Position numbers and translations under genes: made by a program. Source: Pseudomonas sp. TH41 (GTDB taxonomy: Bacteria > Pseudomonadota > Gammaproteobacteria > Pseudomonadales > Pseudomonadaceae). Taken from it: a DNA stretch of 64,000 nt. The DNA is taken from NCBI RefSeq assembly GCF_016650695.1, contig NZ_JAEKFH010000009.1, positions 124,001 through 188,000 on the forward strand. The letters are read 5' to 3'. The stretch's first letter is position 1; every line of letters starts with the position of its first letter. Under the pieces are notes generated by a model that searched no databases, was not told the DNA's origin, and saw only the letters and a list, made by a program, of their open reading frames with translations. Below are positions 36,329-44,969 of the stretch, piece by piece.

Positions 36329-37024
36329 ATGCTCGAACTCAGACCTTTCAACTCCCTGGGCGGCGCCAACCATGGCTGGTTGGATGCTCATCACCACTTT
36401 TCGTTCGCTGAGTACCATGACCCAAAACGGATGAATTGGGGCAACCTGCGGGTGTGGAACGACGACGTGATTGCCTCCGGCACCGGCTTCCCGAAACACC
36501 CGCACCGGGACATGGAGATCATTACCTACGTCCGTGAAGGCGCGATCACCCATGAAGATAACCTGGGCAACAAGGGCCGTACTGAAGCGGGCGACGTTCA
36601 GGTCATGAGTGCCGGTACCGGGATCGCCCACAGCGAGTACAACCTGGAAGCCACCGAAACCAGGATTTTTCAGATCTGGATCATTCCGAACGAAACGGGT
36701 CTGGCACCCTCCTGGGGCGCGAAGCCTTTCCCGAAAGGCCAGCGCGAGGGTTTCGTGACGCTGGCCAGCGGCAAGGCGGGTGACGACCAAAGCCTGCGGA
36801 TTCGTGCCGATGCGCGACTGGTAGCGGCGAACCTCAAGGCCGGCGAAACCGCCGAGTATCATCTGGACGGTGGGCGTCGTGCCTACCTGGTGCCGGCTAC
36901 CGGTGTCATTGAAGTCAATGGCTTGCGTGCACAAGCTCGAGATGGTGTTGCGGTTGCCGATGAGCGGGTGTTGCGGGTGACCGCCATCGAGGACAGTGAA
37001 ATTGTCCTGGTGGACCTGGCTTGA
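36329..37024 (+). CDS. Pirin family protein (YhhW-like)
   Basis: 231-aa bicupin of the same length as E. coli YhhW, which has quercetinase activity. Metal-ligand motif FPKHPHRDMEIITYV and a second GTGIAHSEYN are in place. ATG 36329 follows CAGGAG at 7 nt. The 238 nt upstream are AT-rich (likely promoter) and an intrinsic terminator follows, so this is a single-gene unit. The biological substrate is uncertain. Confidence 0.9.
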   Translation: MLELRPFNSLGGANHGWLDAHHHFSFAEYHDPKRMNWGNLRVWNDDVIASGTGFPKHPHRDMEIITYVREGAITHEDNLGNKGRTEAGDVQVMSAGTGIAHSEYNLEATETRIFQIWIIPNETGLAPSWGAKPFPKGQREGFVTLASGKAGDDQSLRIRADARLVAANLKAGETAEYHLDGGRRAYLVPATGVIEVNGLRAQARDGVAVADERVLRVTAIEDSEIVLVDLA

Positions 37025-37041
37025 TTGGATAAACGCGGGAC

Positions 37042-37078
37042 AAAAAAAGGGGCGACCGTGATGGTCGCCCCTTTTTTT
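37042..37078 (+). terminator. Strong intrinsic terminator after pirin
   Basis: GGGGCGACC (37049-37057) pairs with GGTCGCCCC (37063-37071), flanked by A7 and T7. Confidence 0.95.
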
Positions 37079-37092
37079 GACTGTTCCGACGC

Positions 37093-37160
37093 CTTCGCGA
37101 GCAGGCTCGCTCCCACAGAGTTTTGCGCAAACCATTGTGGGAGCGAGCCTGCTCGCGATG
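37093..37160. repeat. REP pair, CTCGCTCCCAC variant
   Basis: Inverted TTCGCGAGCAGGCTCGCTCC and GGAGCGAGCCTGCTCGCGAT copies with a spacer of about 20 nt, between pirin and pgm. It belongs to the short-spacer variant also seen at 46632 and 51699. Confidence 0.9.
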
Positions 37161-37170
37161 GGGCCCTCAA

Positions 37171-38817
37171 TCACTTCGCAGAAATAGCGCCATCCACCAA
37201 CGTCTGGGCTTCCGCCACCAACTGCTTAAGGTGCTCGTCACTCACAAAGCTCTCGGCGTAGATCTTGTAGATGTCCTCAGTGCCCGACGGACGCGCTGCG
37301 AACCAGCCATTTTCAGTCATGACTTTCAAACCGCCGATGGCCTGGTCGTTACCCGGTGCGTTGCTGAGGATGCTTTGGATCGCTTCGCCAGCCAGCTGGG
37401 TCGAGGTGACCTGATCCGGCGACAACTTGCTCAACAGTGCTTTCTGCTGAGGATTGGCCTTGGCATCGACCCGTACCGAAAACGGTTCGCCCAGCTCATC
37501 CGTCAGCGCGCGATAGGCCTGGCTTGGATCACGACCTGTGCGGGCAGTCATTTCTGCTGCCAGCAGTGCCGGAATCAAGCCATCCTTGTCGGTGCACCAG
37601 ACGCTGCCATCCTTGCGCAGGAACGAGGCACCGGCGCTTTCTTCGCCGCCAAAGCCCAGCGAGCCGTCGAACAGGCCATCCGCAAACCATTTGAAGCCGA
37701 CCGGTACTTCGTACAGGCGACGACCCAAACGTTTTGCAACGCGATCAATCAAGCCGCTGCTGACAACGGTTTTGCCCACGGCCGCATCGGCGCGCCATAG
37801 CGGGCGGTTCTGGAACAGGTAGTCGATCGACACCGCGAGGTAGTTGTTCGGCGCCAGCAAGCCACCGGACGGCGTCACGATGCCATGGCGATCGTGGTCG
37901 GGGTCGCAGGCGAACGCCACATCGAAGCGCTCTTTGAGTCCGATCAGGCCTTGCATGGCGTAAGTGGACGAAGGGTCCATGCGGATCTGACCATCCCAGT
38001 CGACGGTCATGAAGCGGAAGGTTGGATCGACCTGTGTGTTCACCACGTCCAGATCCAGTTTGTAATGCTCGGCGATCGCCGACCAGTAGCGCACCCCTGC
38101 TCCGCCCAGCGGATCGACACCCAGTCGCAGCTTCGCATCGCGAATGGCATCGAAATCGATCACGTTGACCAGGTCGGCGACATAGGTGTTGAGGTAGTCG
38201 TGACGATGGGTCGTACTGGCCTTCAAGGCTTGCTCATAGCTGATGCGCTTGACGCCGACGAGCTTGTTGGCGAGCAGTTCATTGGCTTTTGCCTCGATCC
38301 ACTTGGTGATGTGGGTATCGGCTGGCCCGCCATTGGTGGGGTTGTATTTGTAGCCACCGCTTTGCGGCGGGTTGTGGGACGGCGTGATGACGATGCCGTC
38401 TGCCAGGCCCGACGTACGACCGCGGTTATAGCAAAGAATCGCGTGGGAAATAGCGGGCGTCGGCGTGTATTCGTCGCCTTCGGCGATCATCACCGTCACG
38501 CCATTGGCCGCCAGCACTTCCAGGGCGCTGGCACCTGCCGGGGTGGACAGTGCGTGGGTGTCAATGCCGACGAACAACGGGCCGTCGACACCTTGGGCTT
38601 CGCGATACAGACAGATCGCCTGGCTGATGGCCAGAACGTGCCATTCGTTGAAACTCAAGTCGAACGAGCTACCCCGGTGCCCGGACGTACCAAAGGCTAC
38701 GCGCTGGGTGGAGACGGCGGCATCGGGCTGGCCGGTGTAATAGGCCGTTACCAGTCGCGGGATGTCGACCAACAATTCTGCCGGTGCCGGTTTGCCCGCA
38801 AAAGGACTGAGTGTCAT
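37171..38817 (-). CDS. pgm: Phosphoglucomutase, alpha-D-glucose specific
   Basis: 548-aa phosphohexomutase that interconverts glucose 1- and 6-phosphate; E. coli Pgm is 546 aa. The phosphoserine loop is TPSHNPPQSGG, the Mg-binding loop DPDHDRHG, the sugar loop GGEESAGASF, and the C-terminal phosphate loop RPSGTEDIYKIYAES. ATG 38817 follows AGAGG at about 6 nt. It supplies precursors for glycogen, trehalose and envelope sugars. It lies alone between a REP pair and the MocR gene. Confidence 0.95.
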   Translation of the reverse strand: MTLSPFAGKPAPAELLVDIPRLVTAYYTGQPDAAVSTQRVAFGTSGHRGSSFDLSFNEWHVLAISQAICLYREAQGVDGPLFVGIDTHALSTPAGASALEVLAANGVTVMIAEGDEYTPTPAISHAILCYNRGRTSGLADGIVITPSHNPPQSGGYKYNPTNGGPADTHITKWIEAKANELLANKLVGVKRISYEQALKASTTHRHDYLNTYVADLVNVIDFDAIRDAKLRLGVDPLGGAGVRYWSAIAEHYKLDLDVVNTQVDPTFRFMTVDWDGQIRMDPSSTYAMQGLIGLKERFDVAFACDPDHDRHGIVTPSGGLLAPNNYLAVSIDYLFQNRPLWRADAAVGKTVVSSGLIDRVAKRLGRRLYEVPVGFKWFADGLFDGSLGFGGEESAGASFLRKDGSVWCTDKDGLIPALLAAEMTARTGRDPSQAYRALTDELGEPFSVRVDAKANPQQKALLSKLSPDQVTSTQLAGEAIQSILSNAPGNDQAIGGLKVMTENGWFAARPSGTEDIYKIYAESFVSDEHLKQLVAEAQTLVDGAISAK

Positions 38818-38925
38818 GCAAAACCTCTGAGAGAGTGGTTCAGGAATAGGAACGCAGTTTACTGGCAGTTTGACCGTAACGCGATGGGATCGATCCACCT
38901 GTGTCGCAGATGTTTTTGGGTGGAC

Positions 38926-40326
38926 TCAATCGATCGATTCCAGACGCAAGGCAGTCCCCAAAAGGCCCAGTGCGGCACCCAGGTCATGATCGCCGGCGAA
39001 GGTATGACTCAGGCGCAAATGTTGTGTGTGCAGCCCTTGAAGACTGAACAGTTCTCCCGGCGCGATCACCACCTGATGCTTGAGCAGGCGCTGGAACACT
39101 CGACGCACATCAACCTGGCGCAGTGAACGCACCCAGATCGTTGCGCCGCCCTGAGGCTCGACGACATGCAGGGCATCGCCCAAACGCTCCTGCAGCAACT
39201 GAGTCATCTGCACCTTGCGATCCTTGAGCAACCGTCGCAACACCTGAAGGTGCTGGTCGATACGTCCGCTGCTATAGAGACGAGCAATGGCTTTCTGGCG
39301 AATGGGTGACAGGCGGAATGACCGCAGCAGGAAGTGTCGCTGCAATTCCGCGCGCAGATGCCGCGAGAGCAAATACCCGTAAGGTGCCTCGGGCCCGATG
39401 ACTTTTTCGAAGGTGGAAAACACCAACAGCCGATCGGGGTTCAGCAGGTCACGAAAGCGCAGATTGTCGGGTTCGAATCCGAGCTCCCCGTAACAGTCGT
39501 TCTCCAACACCCAACTGCCATGTCGCTCCAGCAACTGCGCGACGGATTGCCGGTTGTCATCGGGCGCCAGGCTACCGCGCGGCATGTTCACCCCGGAGGA
39601 CAGCATCACCAGTCGCACCGGCTCTGACTCCAGCAGTTCCTTAAGCCGTCCAAGGTCCAGGCCGTCGTTGGCTTCTACCGGCAGCTCGAGCACCCTGACG
39701 CCCGCGGCCTGGAGTAAACGCAGAATCGCCCAGTCGCACGGCGATTCCACCACCATTGTCGCGTCTTTGAGGCACAACACCGCGATCAGTATTTCCAGCA
39801 CGCCGCGAAGGTCTGCGCCGATGTAGACATCGTCGGCATGCCAGCAGCGCACTGGCGACGTGGTGTAGCGTACCGCCAGTGCGGCACGCAGTTCCAGTTC
39901 GCCACAGGGTTGCGACGTCGGTTGCGGTTGGCGCGGATACTGGCGCAACAGTTCCCTCTCAAGCAGCAACAACGGACTGTCGAGGGGTTGCAACAACGCC
40001 GGCTCATCGGCGCTCAACACCAGCATGCCAGGACGCCGGGCGTTGACGTAGACGGTTTCGAGCAGGTCATTACCGCTGCTGAGTGTATTGAGAGAGGACA
40101 CCGGAAAGGCGTAGTAGCCGGACTTGGCAACCGAATACACGCGCCCTTCTTTTTCCAGCAGCGAATAGGCGTATTGAATGGTCGAAATCGACACGCCCAG
40201 GCGTTCCGCCAACTGCCGCAGCGATGGCAAGCGGACCCGGTCTTCGCTGGCGGGCTCACCGATCAACTGCGTCAGGTATCGATACACCGCCTGATACGCA
40301 AAGTCGGTTTCTCGAGGCCCTTTCAT
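38926..40326 (-). CDS. MocR/PdxR-type GntR regulator with aminotransferase domain
   Basis: 466-aa fusion of a winged helix (SLRQLAERLGVSISTIQYAYSLLEKEGRV) to a fold-type I aminotransferase-like domain. PLP contacts are kept: Asp in LENDCYGEL, Lys in STFEKVIGP and Arg in LRLSHTF. MocR proteins sense PLP or amino-acid adducts. ATG 40326 is chosen; a GTG at 40389 would overlap the upstream gene by 23 nt. Because the only close partner is the unknown gene at 40367, it may control that gene or an unlinked one. Confidence 0.85.
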   Translation of the reverse strand: MKGPRETDFAYQAVYRYLTQLIGEPASEDRVRLPSLRQLAERLGVSISTIQYAYSLLEKEGRVYSVAKSGYYAFPVSSLNTLSSGNDLLETVYVNARRPGMLVLSADEPALLQPLDSPLLLLERELLRQYPRQPQPTSQPCGELELRAALAVRYTTSPVRCWHADDVYIGADLRGVLEILIAVLCLKDATMVVESPCDWAILRLLQAAGVRVLELPVEANDGLDLGRLKELLESEPVRLVMLSSGVNMPRGSLAPDDNRQSVAQLLERHGSWVLENDCYGELGFEPDNLRFRDLLNPDRLLVFSTFEKVIGPEAPYGYLLSRHLRAELQRHFLLRSFRLSPIRQKAIARLYSSGRIDQHLQVLRRLLKDRKVQMTQLLQERLGDALHVVEPQGGATIWVRSLRQVDVRRVFQRLLKHQVVIAPGELFSLQGLHTQHLRLSHTFAGDHDLGAALGLLGTALRLESID

Positions 40327-40366
40327 GGGCAGTGGCCGAATGCAGCGTTCATCGAATCCGGCACCG

Positions 40367-41845
40367 TCAATGTCCCGCTGACCATTCACCCGCTATGGCG
40401 GCGTCATCGTGATCATCGGGTGCCTGTGCGTCAGCCTCTTGCGTATCCGCCACGCAACCCTCATCCGCGGCCACCGGGCCCATGCGATAAAGCGTGCCGA
40501 TCAAACTGACAGGCAATCCGCTGACATCGACCATCCATTGCAGAATCTGCTCCGGCACCGGATTACCCTGCATTGCCCGATGCAATTCAGGCATCGCCAC
40601 GAGCATGCCGGGGTGGCAGTGGCGCAGAAAACGCTCCAGCGTTGCGCCCTTCTCGACAAAAGGTGAAAAGAGCAGACACACCAGTTGAACCTCACTCAAA
40701 CCTAAATACTTCTGCACCTCAGCCGTTGCCAGTGCACGCTGATCGGCCTGCGTCGCCGGGTTGCCAAACACTTTCACCGCTTGCTCGCACAAACGCTCCG
40801 GAAGTCGTTTGCGACGCATCATCACCAATGCCCGCTGCAGGTATTCGGCGACTCCGGCTTCATAGCTCCGCCCTTGCGCGAAGCACGCCTGCAAACCTCG
40901 AAGGTGTGCGCAAATGGAGAGGCTGACAAACTCGTTGTCGCGAAGCTGAGCCGTCAGTTCATCCGGTTGAAAACCGAGAAACTCGGTGAGCAGCGGCCAG
41001 CGCTCTTCCACGTTGCTGACCAACATGTCGTGAAGGTCGATGAACGTGGTGCGGCGGCAGGCTTCAAACTGGTCGGCCGGACGCCATGCCGCCTGCTCAT
41101 GCCCGGTGTAAAACGCGCGGTAGCTGTCGCAGCCCAACTCATCAAGCAGTGCGAACAGCACCTCGTACCCCGTTTCGTTGTGGTTCGGGGTCATTAATCC
41201 GGCCTTGGCCGCAGCGCGTTTCAAACCATCAATAAACTGCTTCTGCTGGCGCGGCGTATCGCCACTGATCAACGCGTCGACACCGCCGTCCCAGCGGGCG
41301 ATTTGCCCGTAGAACTCGCCGGTGGCCAGATACCCGTCGTCCCACAGATCAAGCGGCCCGTCCCAGACTCGACGGTGCCCCACCATCAGCAGGTTTAACC
41401 GGTTGGACTCGCGACCGGCACTCGAGATCGGCGCCAGATGATTGAACGGCAGCACCTCCCGATTATCGACCATCAACACGTCGACCCGCGGATCGTCGTA
41501 GAGGAACAGAGCGCTATAGCTGCGATGGATGTTCTCCCGGGCCTTAGGGCTTGTGCCGTTCAGGCACAAGGACGCTACACGCAACTGGAACGTGGCGGGC
41601 GCCCGCCCGGCGATGCTCAGCTGTGCAGCACGCAGCAGCGCAAGCGTGTAGCAACTGTCACGTGACCCGGATTGAATGGCCAGCACTTTGTATTCGCCAA
41701 TGCGCTCCATGCCCCCGGCGGCCACCACCAGCCGCTGAATCATCAACTGCAACGCGGTGCGTTCTGCCCTGGAGAAAAAACTCAGCAATCGTTGCAGTAC
41801 TTGCTGATAGACATAGTTCATCGCTTGATCATGAATATTGGTCAT
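40367..41845 (-). CDS. Unknown protein with PP-loop-like SGSRDS motif
   Basis: 492-aa soluble protein whose family I do not recognise. Residues 53-72 read as a beta strand, then SGSRDS (59-64), then a helix (CYTLALLRAAQ). This resembles the SGGxDS loop of N-type ATP pyrophosphatases such as TilS and asparagine synthetase, with the second Gly replaced by Ser. Strand LRVASLCLNG and a following VDVLMVDN fit the same alpha/beta fold. The C-terminal 200 residues look helical. A ribosome site (AGGT) precedes ATG 41845. It shares strand with, and lies directly upstream of, the MocR gene. The motif reading is mine and needs structural support. Confidence 0.7.
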   Translation of the reverse strand: MTNIHDQAMNYVYQQVLQRLLSFFSRAERTALQLMIQRLVVAAGGMERIGEYKVLAIQSGSRDSCYTLALLRAAQLSIAGRAPATFQLRVASLCLNGTSPKARENIHRSYSALFLYDDPRVDVLMVDNREVLPFNHLAPISSAGRESNRLNLLMVGHRRVWDGPLDLWDDGYLATGEFYGQIARWDGGVDALISGDTPRQQKQFIDGLKRAAAKAGLMTPNHNETGYEVLFALLDELGCDSYRAFYTGHEQAAWRPADQFEACRRTTFIDLHDMLVSNVEERWPLLTEFLGFQPDELTAQLRDNEFVSLSICAHLRGLQACFAQGRSYEAGVAEYLQRALVMMRRKRLPERLCEQAVKVFGNPATQADQRALATAEVQKYLGLSEVQLVCLLFSPFVEKGATLERFLRHCHPGMLVAMPELHRAMQGNPVPEQILQWMVDVSGLPVSLIGTLYRMGPVAADEGCVADTQEADAQAPDDHDDAAIAGEWSAGH

Positions 41846-42370
41846 TTTTATTTACCTGATGCTCGTAAGTTCGATATCGCGCAAACAACGACAGCCACCC
41901 CGCTCGGGCAGCCTGACGCGCTTAAAGCACTGGACTTTATTTGCCAAATGCTAACACTTAAGTTTTTAGTAATTATTTGAAATGTTCGGACGCCACCCGC
42001 ATCCCCACCAGAGATGGAGCGACGCAAAGGCGCGCAACGCCGGCGTCTCGCGCCCGTGCGGGATGTCCTAGGAAATGTCCGACAGCGTCCCACAGACATT
42101 TAGCACAAGAAATAAAGAAATAAGTCGCCCATTGTTTTTTGGGAACTGGACAACAACAAACTATTTGCCGGACATATATCAACGGTATGCATTGAAAAGT
42201 ATCGGCCTGATACCCAGCCATGACTCATTCCTTGAGATGAAAGTAATCATTCAATTATCAAGGCTTACAAACTGATTAGAAGATACAGATCGAGAGCAAA
42301 AACCAGTTCAGTTGCTGAACGGCCCCATCGACGGGTCAATGGGCAGTCTCATGTCGGGAAGCGGCTGCAA
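41846..42370. other. Intergenic region without a supported gene
   Basis: AT-rich stretches near 41920-41980 and 42095-42140 flank a GC-rich block (42000-42065). A GTTCAG-N3-CTGAAC palindrome is at 42306-42320. The promoter of the minus-strand gene at 41845 must lie here. I see no RNA gene or coding sequence. Confidence 0.5.
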
Positions 42371-42397
42371 AAAAGTCCGTGGGGGGCACGGACTTTT
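42371..42397 (-). terminator. Intrinsic terminator of mexS
   Basis: AAAGTCCGTG and CACGGACTTT flank a C-rich loop; on the minus strand a T-run follows, 14 nt after the mexS stop. Confidence 0.9.
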
Positions 42398-42410
42398 GCT
42401 GAGGGGGGGA

Positions 42411-43433
42411 TTACGCAGGTTCGACCTGGAGGGCGACCCGTTCGCGGCATGGGCACTCGTCCATGTAGCGGTGTGCTTCGACGAACTCGGCAAACGGGAA
42501 CACCTTGGTTTTGAGCGGCAGCAGCACGCCATCGGCGGTCAGCTGGTTGATATCACGCAAGGCACGTTGCAGTGCAACCTGGTCCTGGATGATGCCCAGT
42601 TCCGGCTTACCGGTGAAGTTACCGATACAGTGCACGAAGAACTGGATGTTCTTCTGGAACGCTGCGCAGGCCGGGAATGGCGTCTGGTTGCCACCTTGCA
42701 GGCCGTACAACACCAGGCTGCCGCGAGGCGCAAGCACGTCGCCGAGCAGTGACATCTGCGGGCCACCCAGGCCATCGAACACCACATCGACACCGCGGTT
42801 GTCGGTGATTTTGTTGATCCGCATGAGCAGATCTTCTTCTTCGGTGACGATCACTTTCTCGGCACCCAGGGACAGCAGGTATTCGCGTTCTTCGGCCGTC
42901 TTGGTCGCAGCGATCACTCGCACACCCAAGGCCTTGCCCAGTTGTACGAACGAAGGTCCGGCGCAGTGACTGGCGTCGGTCACCAAGGCAAATTGCCCGG
43001 GTTTGACCCGCGCCAGATCGACGTAGGCGAAATAGGCGACCAACAGTGGCGTGTAATGCACGCTGGCTTGAATCGGGCTGAGCACGTCCGGGTAACGGGT
43101 CAGTGACAGGCGAGGCATAACGATCTGCTCGCCATAGACCGGATAGTCGTTCGCGCTTTGGGCCGGGAAGCTGGCGACCTTGTCACCGACTGCCAGATCA
43201 TCGACGCCCTCACCGACCGCGGTGACGATGCCGGACATTTCCTGGCCGAGGCCTGCCGGTAGACGAGCATGGGACGAGGCCAGGTTCTGACGCCAAAGAG
43301 TGTCGTACCAGCTGATGCCAATCGCCTCGACGCGCACCTGCACTTCGCCCGGCGCAGGCAGAGCGGCTGGATGCTCTTCGCATTTGAGCACCTCGGCTGG
43401 ACCAAACTTGTGAAAACGGATCGTGCGGGACAT
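42411..43433 (-). CDS. mexS: MexS-like zinc-independent alcohol dehydrogenase/quinone oxidoreductase
   Basis: 340-aa MDR-family oxidoreductase. GROES-like N-terminal half (PAPGEVQVRVEAIGISWYD), nucleotide-binding half (ASHCAGPSFVQLGKALGVRVIAA, then GLGGPQMSLLGDVLAPRGS). The catalytic zinc cysteine is absent. Length and sequence style match P. aeruginosa MexS (339 aa), and the gene is divergent from a MexT-type LysR gene, as mexS is. Loss of MexS in P. aeruginosa switches on MexEF-OprN through electrophile stress. ATG 43433 has GAGG upstream. A terminator follows. Confidence 0.84.
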   Translation of the reverse strand: MSRTIRFHKFGPAEVLKCEEHPAALPAPGEVQVRVEAIGISWYDTLWRQNLASSHARLPAGLGQEMSGIVTAVGEGVDDLAVGDKVASFPAQSANDYPVYGEQIVMPRLSLTRYPDVLSPIQASVHYTPLLVAYFAYVDLARVKPGQFALVTDASHCAGPSFVQLGKALGVRVIAATKTAEEREYLLSLGAEKVIVTEEEDLLMRINKITDNRGVDVVFDGLGGPQMSLLGDVLAPRGSLVLYGLQGGNQTPFPACAAFQKNIQFFVHCIGNFTGKPELGIIQDQVALQRALRDINQLTADGVLLPLKTKVFPFAEFVEAHRYMDECPCRERVALQVEPA

Positions 43434-43504
43434 CGCAAACCTCGTCAAAGTAACCTCTAATGCCATGAACTCTATCTGGGCTTTCTACCCAAGACCATCA
43501 GTGG

Positions 43505-43514
43505 CTATTAATAG
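43505..43514. promoter_or_regulatory. Palindrome in the mexS-mexT divergent promoter region
   Basis: CTATTAATAG is a perfect 10-bp palindrome, 72 nt from the mexS start and 188 nt from mexT. Its place suits a LysR-type operator, but it does not match the ATC-N9-GAT nod box. Confidence 0.3.
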
Positions 43515-43701
43515 TCGACATGCCTGTCATTGATTCCGTAGCACCGGCGACATCGTCAAATGCCCTAAAAGCCGAAGCAGCCTTTTCAGGAAAACTGAAT
43601 TACTCGGTGCAGAGTACCAGCCTTTCCCCGTAAGATTCATGCCGGCCATTGTTCTTATACGGCCGCTCACGTCAAGCTTGCTGACTCTGCCAGGACTCCA
43701 G

Positions 43702-44616
43702 ATGAATCGTAATGACCTGCGTCGTGTCGACCTGAACCTGTTGATCGTATTCGAAACATTGATGCACGAACGCAGCGTGACCCGCGCGGCGGAGAAACTG
43801 TTCCTCGGCCAGCCGGCCATCAGTGCGGCGCTCTCACGCCTGCGTGGGTTGTTTGATGATCCGTTGTTCGTGCGCACCGGTCGCAGCATGGAGCCGTCCG
43901 CCCGGGCGGTGGAAATCTTCGCCCTGCTCTCCCCTGCACTGGATTCGATTTCCACCGCGGTCAGCCGTGCGGCGGAATTCGATCCCGCCACCAGCACTGC
44001 GGTATTCCGCATTGGCCTTTCGGACGACGTCGAATTCGCCCTGCTGCCGATGCTGCTCAAGCGCCTGCGTGCCGAATCGCCGGGGATCGTGCTGGTGGTG
44101 CGTCGGGCCAACTACATCCTGATGCCGAACCTGCTGGCCTCGGGCGAGATTTCCATCGGCGTCAGCTACACCGCCGACCTGCCGGCCAACGCCAAGCGCA
44201 AGGTGCTACGGCGTAGCTCGCCGAAGCTGTTGCGCGCCGACACCGTCCCCGGTCCATTGAGCCTGGATGACTTCTGCGCACGGCCTCACGCGCTGGTGTC
44301 ATTCGCGGGCGACCTGAGCGGCTTTATCGATGAAGAGCTGGAAAAACTCGGACGCAAACGTCATGTGGTGCTTGCGGTGCCGCAGTTTAATGGCCTGAGC
44401 ACGCTGATCAGCGGCACTGATATTGTGGCGACCGTGCCAGACTACACGGCCGAAGCACTGACAGCCGCTGGCGGGGTGCGGGCTGAAGATCCGCCGTTGC
44501 CGGTGCGCAGTTTTGAACTGCACATGGCCTGGCGGGGATCGCAAGATAACGACCCGGGTGAGCGTTGGTTGCGATCGCGGATTCAGATGTTCTTTGGGGA
44601 TCCTGAGAGTCTTTGA
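43702..44616 (+). CDS. mexT: MexT, LysR-type activator of mexEF-oprN
   Basis: 304-aa LysR regulator, the same length as P. aeruginosa MexT and near identical in style at the N-terminus (MNRNDLRRVDLNLLIVFETL). The helix-turn-helix is SVTRAAEKLFLGQPAISAALSR and the effector domain begins FRIGLSDDVEFALLP. ATG 43702 follows AGGACTCC; an upstream TTG/ATG extension is not conserved. In P. aeruginosa mexT lies directly upstream of mexE; here 7.4 kb separate them. The C-terminus WLRSRIQMFFGDPESL is intact. Confidence 0.9.
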   Translation: MNRNDLRRVDLNLLIVFETLMHERSVTRAAEKLFLGQPAISAALSRLRGLFDDPLFVRTGRSMEPSARAVEIFALLSPALDSISTAVSRAAEFDPATSTAVFRIGLSDDVEFALLPMLLKRLRAESPGIVLVVRRANYILMPNLLASGEISIGVSYTADLPANAKRKVLRRSSPKLLRADTVPGPLSLDDFCARPHALVSFAGDLSGFIDEELEKLGRKRHVVLAVPQFNGLSTLISGTDIVATVPDYTAEALTAAGGVRAEDPPLPVRSFELHMAWRGSQDNDPGERWLRSRIQMFFGDPESL

Positions 44617-44673
44617 ATGTGCCGACTCTGGGCGGCAAGGCAAGCCTAGTCTGTACGCTTTCGCCCATCGAGG

Positions 44674-44709
44674 CGCGTTCACCAAGTCGCTGCGGACTTG
44701 GTGAACGCG
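44674..44709. repeat. Perfect 15-bp inverted repeat after mexT
   Basis: CGCGTTCACCAAGTC (44674-44688) and GACTTGGTGAACGCG (44695-44709) are exact complements with a 6-nt loop. No T-run follows. It may be a hairpin terminator or a recombination or element-end scar where the region between mexT and mexE was inserted. The rest of 44617-44969 holds no supported gene. Confidence 0.8.
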
Positions 44710-44969
44710 TACCCACAGGCGTTGGCCCAACCTTGCCCCCGTCCTGCTCGACAGTTGCAGACCCAGCACCCCACCATGGGCTTCCATGGCACTGGCTCCA
44801 GGACAAGTGTCCAACGGGGGTATCCCAGCCCTTATCGTTTTCGGCGAGAGTAGCTGAATCGTTATCAAATTTTAGTGAGCGTTAGCGTTTTCGCGTCCAT
44901 CGAATTATTATTTTCGCGTACTATCCCCTTCTGGTTATCATTTTTTTGCTCTCGTTAGGGGATTCGACA

